The notes under the pieces are model-generated. The model saw only the letters and a list, made by a program, of their open reading frames with translations, had not been told where the DNA came from and searched no databases. From Mucilaginibacter lappiensis (GTDB taxonomy: Bacteria; Bacteroidota; Bacteroidia; Sphingobacteriales; Sphingobacteriaceae), in NCBI RefSeq assembly GCF_900155965.1, contig NZ_FTMG01000009.1:185810-249809 (forward strand): a stretch of 64,000 nt of DNA. Direction: 5' to 3'. This document shows positions 63,450 through 64,000 of the stretch, in pieces; the stretch's first letter is position 1; the number at the start of each line of letters is the position of its first letter. Both the position numbers and the translations under genes were made by a program.

Positions 63450-64000
63450 ATGTCAAATCGTAAACGGATATTAATAACCGGAGCAGCCGGCTTTCTGGGC
63501 TCGCACCTGTGCGACAGGTTTATTAAAGAAGACTACCATGTAATTGGTATGGATAACCTGATCACCGGCGACCTGCGAAATATTGAGCATTTGTTTAAAC
63601 TGGAGAATTTTGAGTTTTACAACCATGATGTATCCAAGTTTGTACATGTTCCCGGCGAACTGCATTACATATTGCATTTTGCTTCGCCCGCAAGCCCGAT
63701 TGATTATTTAAAGATTCCGATCCAAACCCTAAAAGTGGGTTCGCTGGGTACGCATAACCTACTGGGACTGGCCCGTGCCAAAGGCTCCCGCATGCTGATC
63801 GCCTCCACCTCAGAAGTTTATGGCGATCCAAATGTAAACCCTCAGCCAGAAGAATATTGGGGCAATGTAAACCCAGTTGGGCCACGGGGCGTTTATGACG
63901 AAGCTAAACGTTTCCAGGAAGCCATTACCATGGCTTATCATACCTTTCACGGACTGGAAACCCGTATTGTACGGATATTCAACACTTATGGCCCGCGTAT
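63450..64000 (+). CDS. UDP-glucuronate decarboxylase (UDP-xylose synthase), 5' part
   Basis: The frame opens at ATG 63450 and runs off the window after about 183 codons. It shows an SDR N-terminus (ILITGAAGFLGSHLCDRFIK), the family LHFASPASPIDYLKIPIQTL, STSEVYGDPNVNPQPEEYWG and the catalytic YDEAKRFQEA. This enzyme makes UDP-xylose from UDP-glucuronate. Its base composition is clearly richer in GC than the genes from 38300 to 63430, which suggests a different history within the locus. It starts 16 bases after fcl. Confidence 0.9.
   Translation, partial: MSNRKRILITGAAGFLGSHLCDRFIKEDYHVIGMDNLITGDLRNIEHLFKLENFEFYNHDVSKFVHVPGELHYILHFASPASPIDYLKIPIQTLKVGSLGTHNLLGLARAKGSRMLIASTSEVYGDPNVNPQPEEYWGNVNPVGPRGVYDEAKRFQEAITMAYHTFHGLETRIVRIFNTYGPR

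Overview
The window is chromosomal DNA of a Bacteroidota bacterium. The best fit is Sphingobacteriaceae (a Mucilaginibacter or Pedobacter relative), but that placement rests on recognised protein families and gene order, not on any search. The signs are a SusC/SusD pair, an Oar-type TonB receptor, promoters of the TTTG-N19-TANNTTTG kind, AT-rich start regions mostly without Shine-Dalgarno (SD) sequences, a short HPF, and the order small coiled-coil gene, zapA, rny.

Positions 1-14100 hold housekeeping and envelope genes: a partial coiled-coil gene, zapA, a 6S-like RNA, rny, an acyltransferase, an Mpo1-like membrane protein, an Oar-like receptor, a fused PlsC/GNAT lipid acyltransferase (OlsF-like), a helix-hairpin-helix protein, apt and an acyl-CoA dehydrogenase. 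A long spacer then carries an unlisted 27-residue membrane peptide with its own terminator. Positions 14128-18823 are a SusC/SusD uptake pair of unknown substrate.

Positions 18900-34840 are the translation and transcription core: rpsU, a Xer recombinase, hpf, tRNA-Thr, -Tyr, -Gly and -Thr, tuf, tRNA-Trp, secE, nusG, rplK, rplA, rplJ, rplL, rpoB, rpoC and a DUF3467 gene. Five spacers in this stretch share an odd architecture: imperfect tandem 7-bp units (8 bp between rpoB and rpoC) followed by their inverted copies, with a different unit sequence in each spacer. I regard this as the most unusual signal in the window.

Positions 35073-64000 are a surface polysaccharide locus: Wza-like export protein, Wzc tyrosine kinase, six genes that fit a CDP-yersiniose-type branched 3,6-dideoxyhexose pathway, glycosyltransferases, a Wzx flippase, a Wzy-like polymerase, acetyl/acyltransferases, a GH71-like and a GH79-like hydrolase, then gmd and fcl (GDP-L-fucose) and the start of a UDP-glucuronate decarboxylase. 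Together these suggest a Wzx/Wzy-dependent, acylated exopolysaccharide or O-antigen containing fucose and probably a branched dideoxy sugar. The initiating phosphosugar transferase is not in the window. No IS element, phage or CRISPR array was seen.
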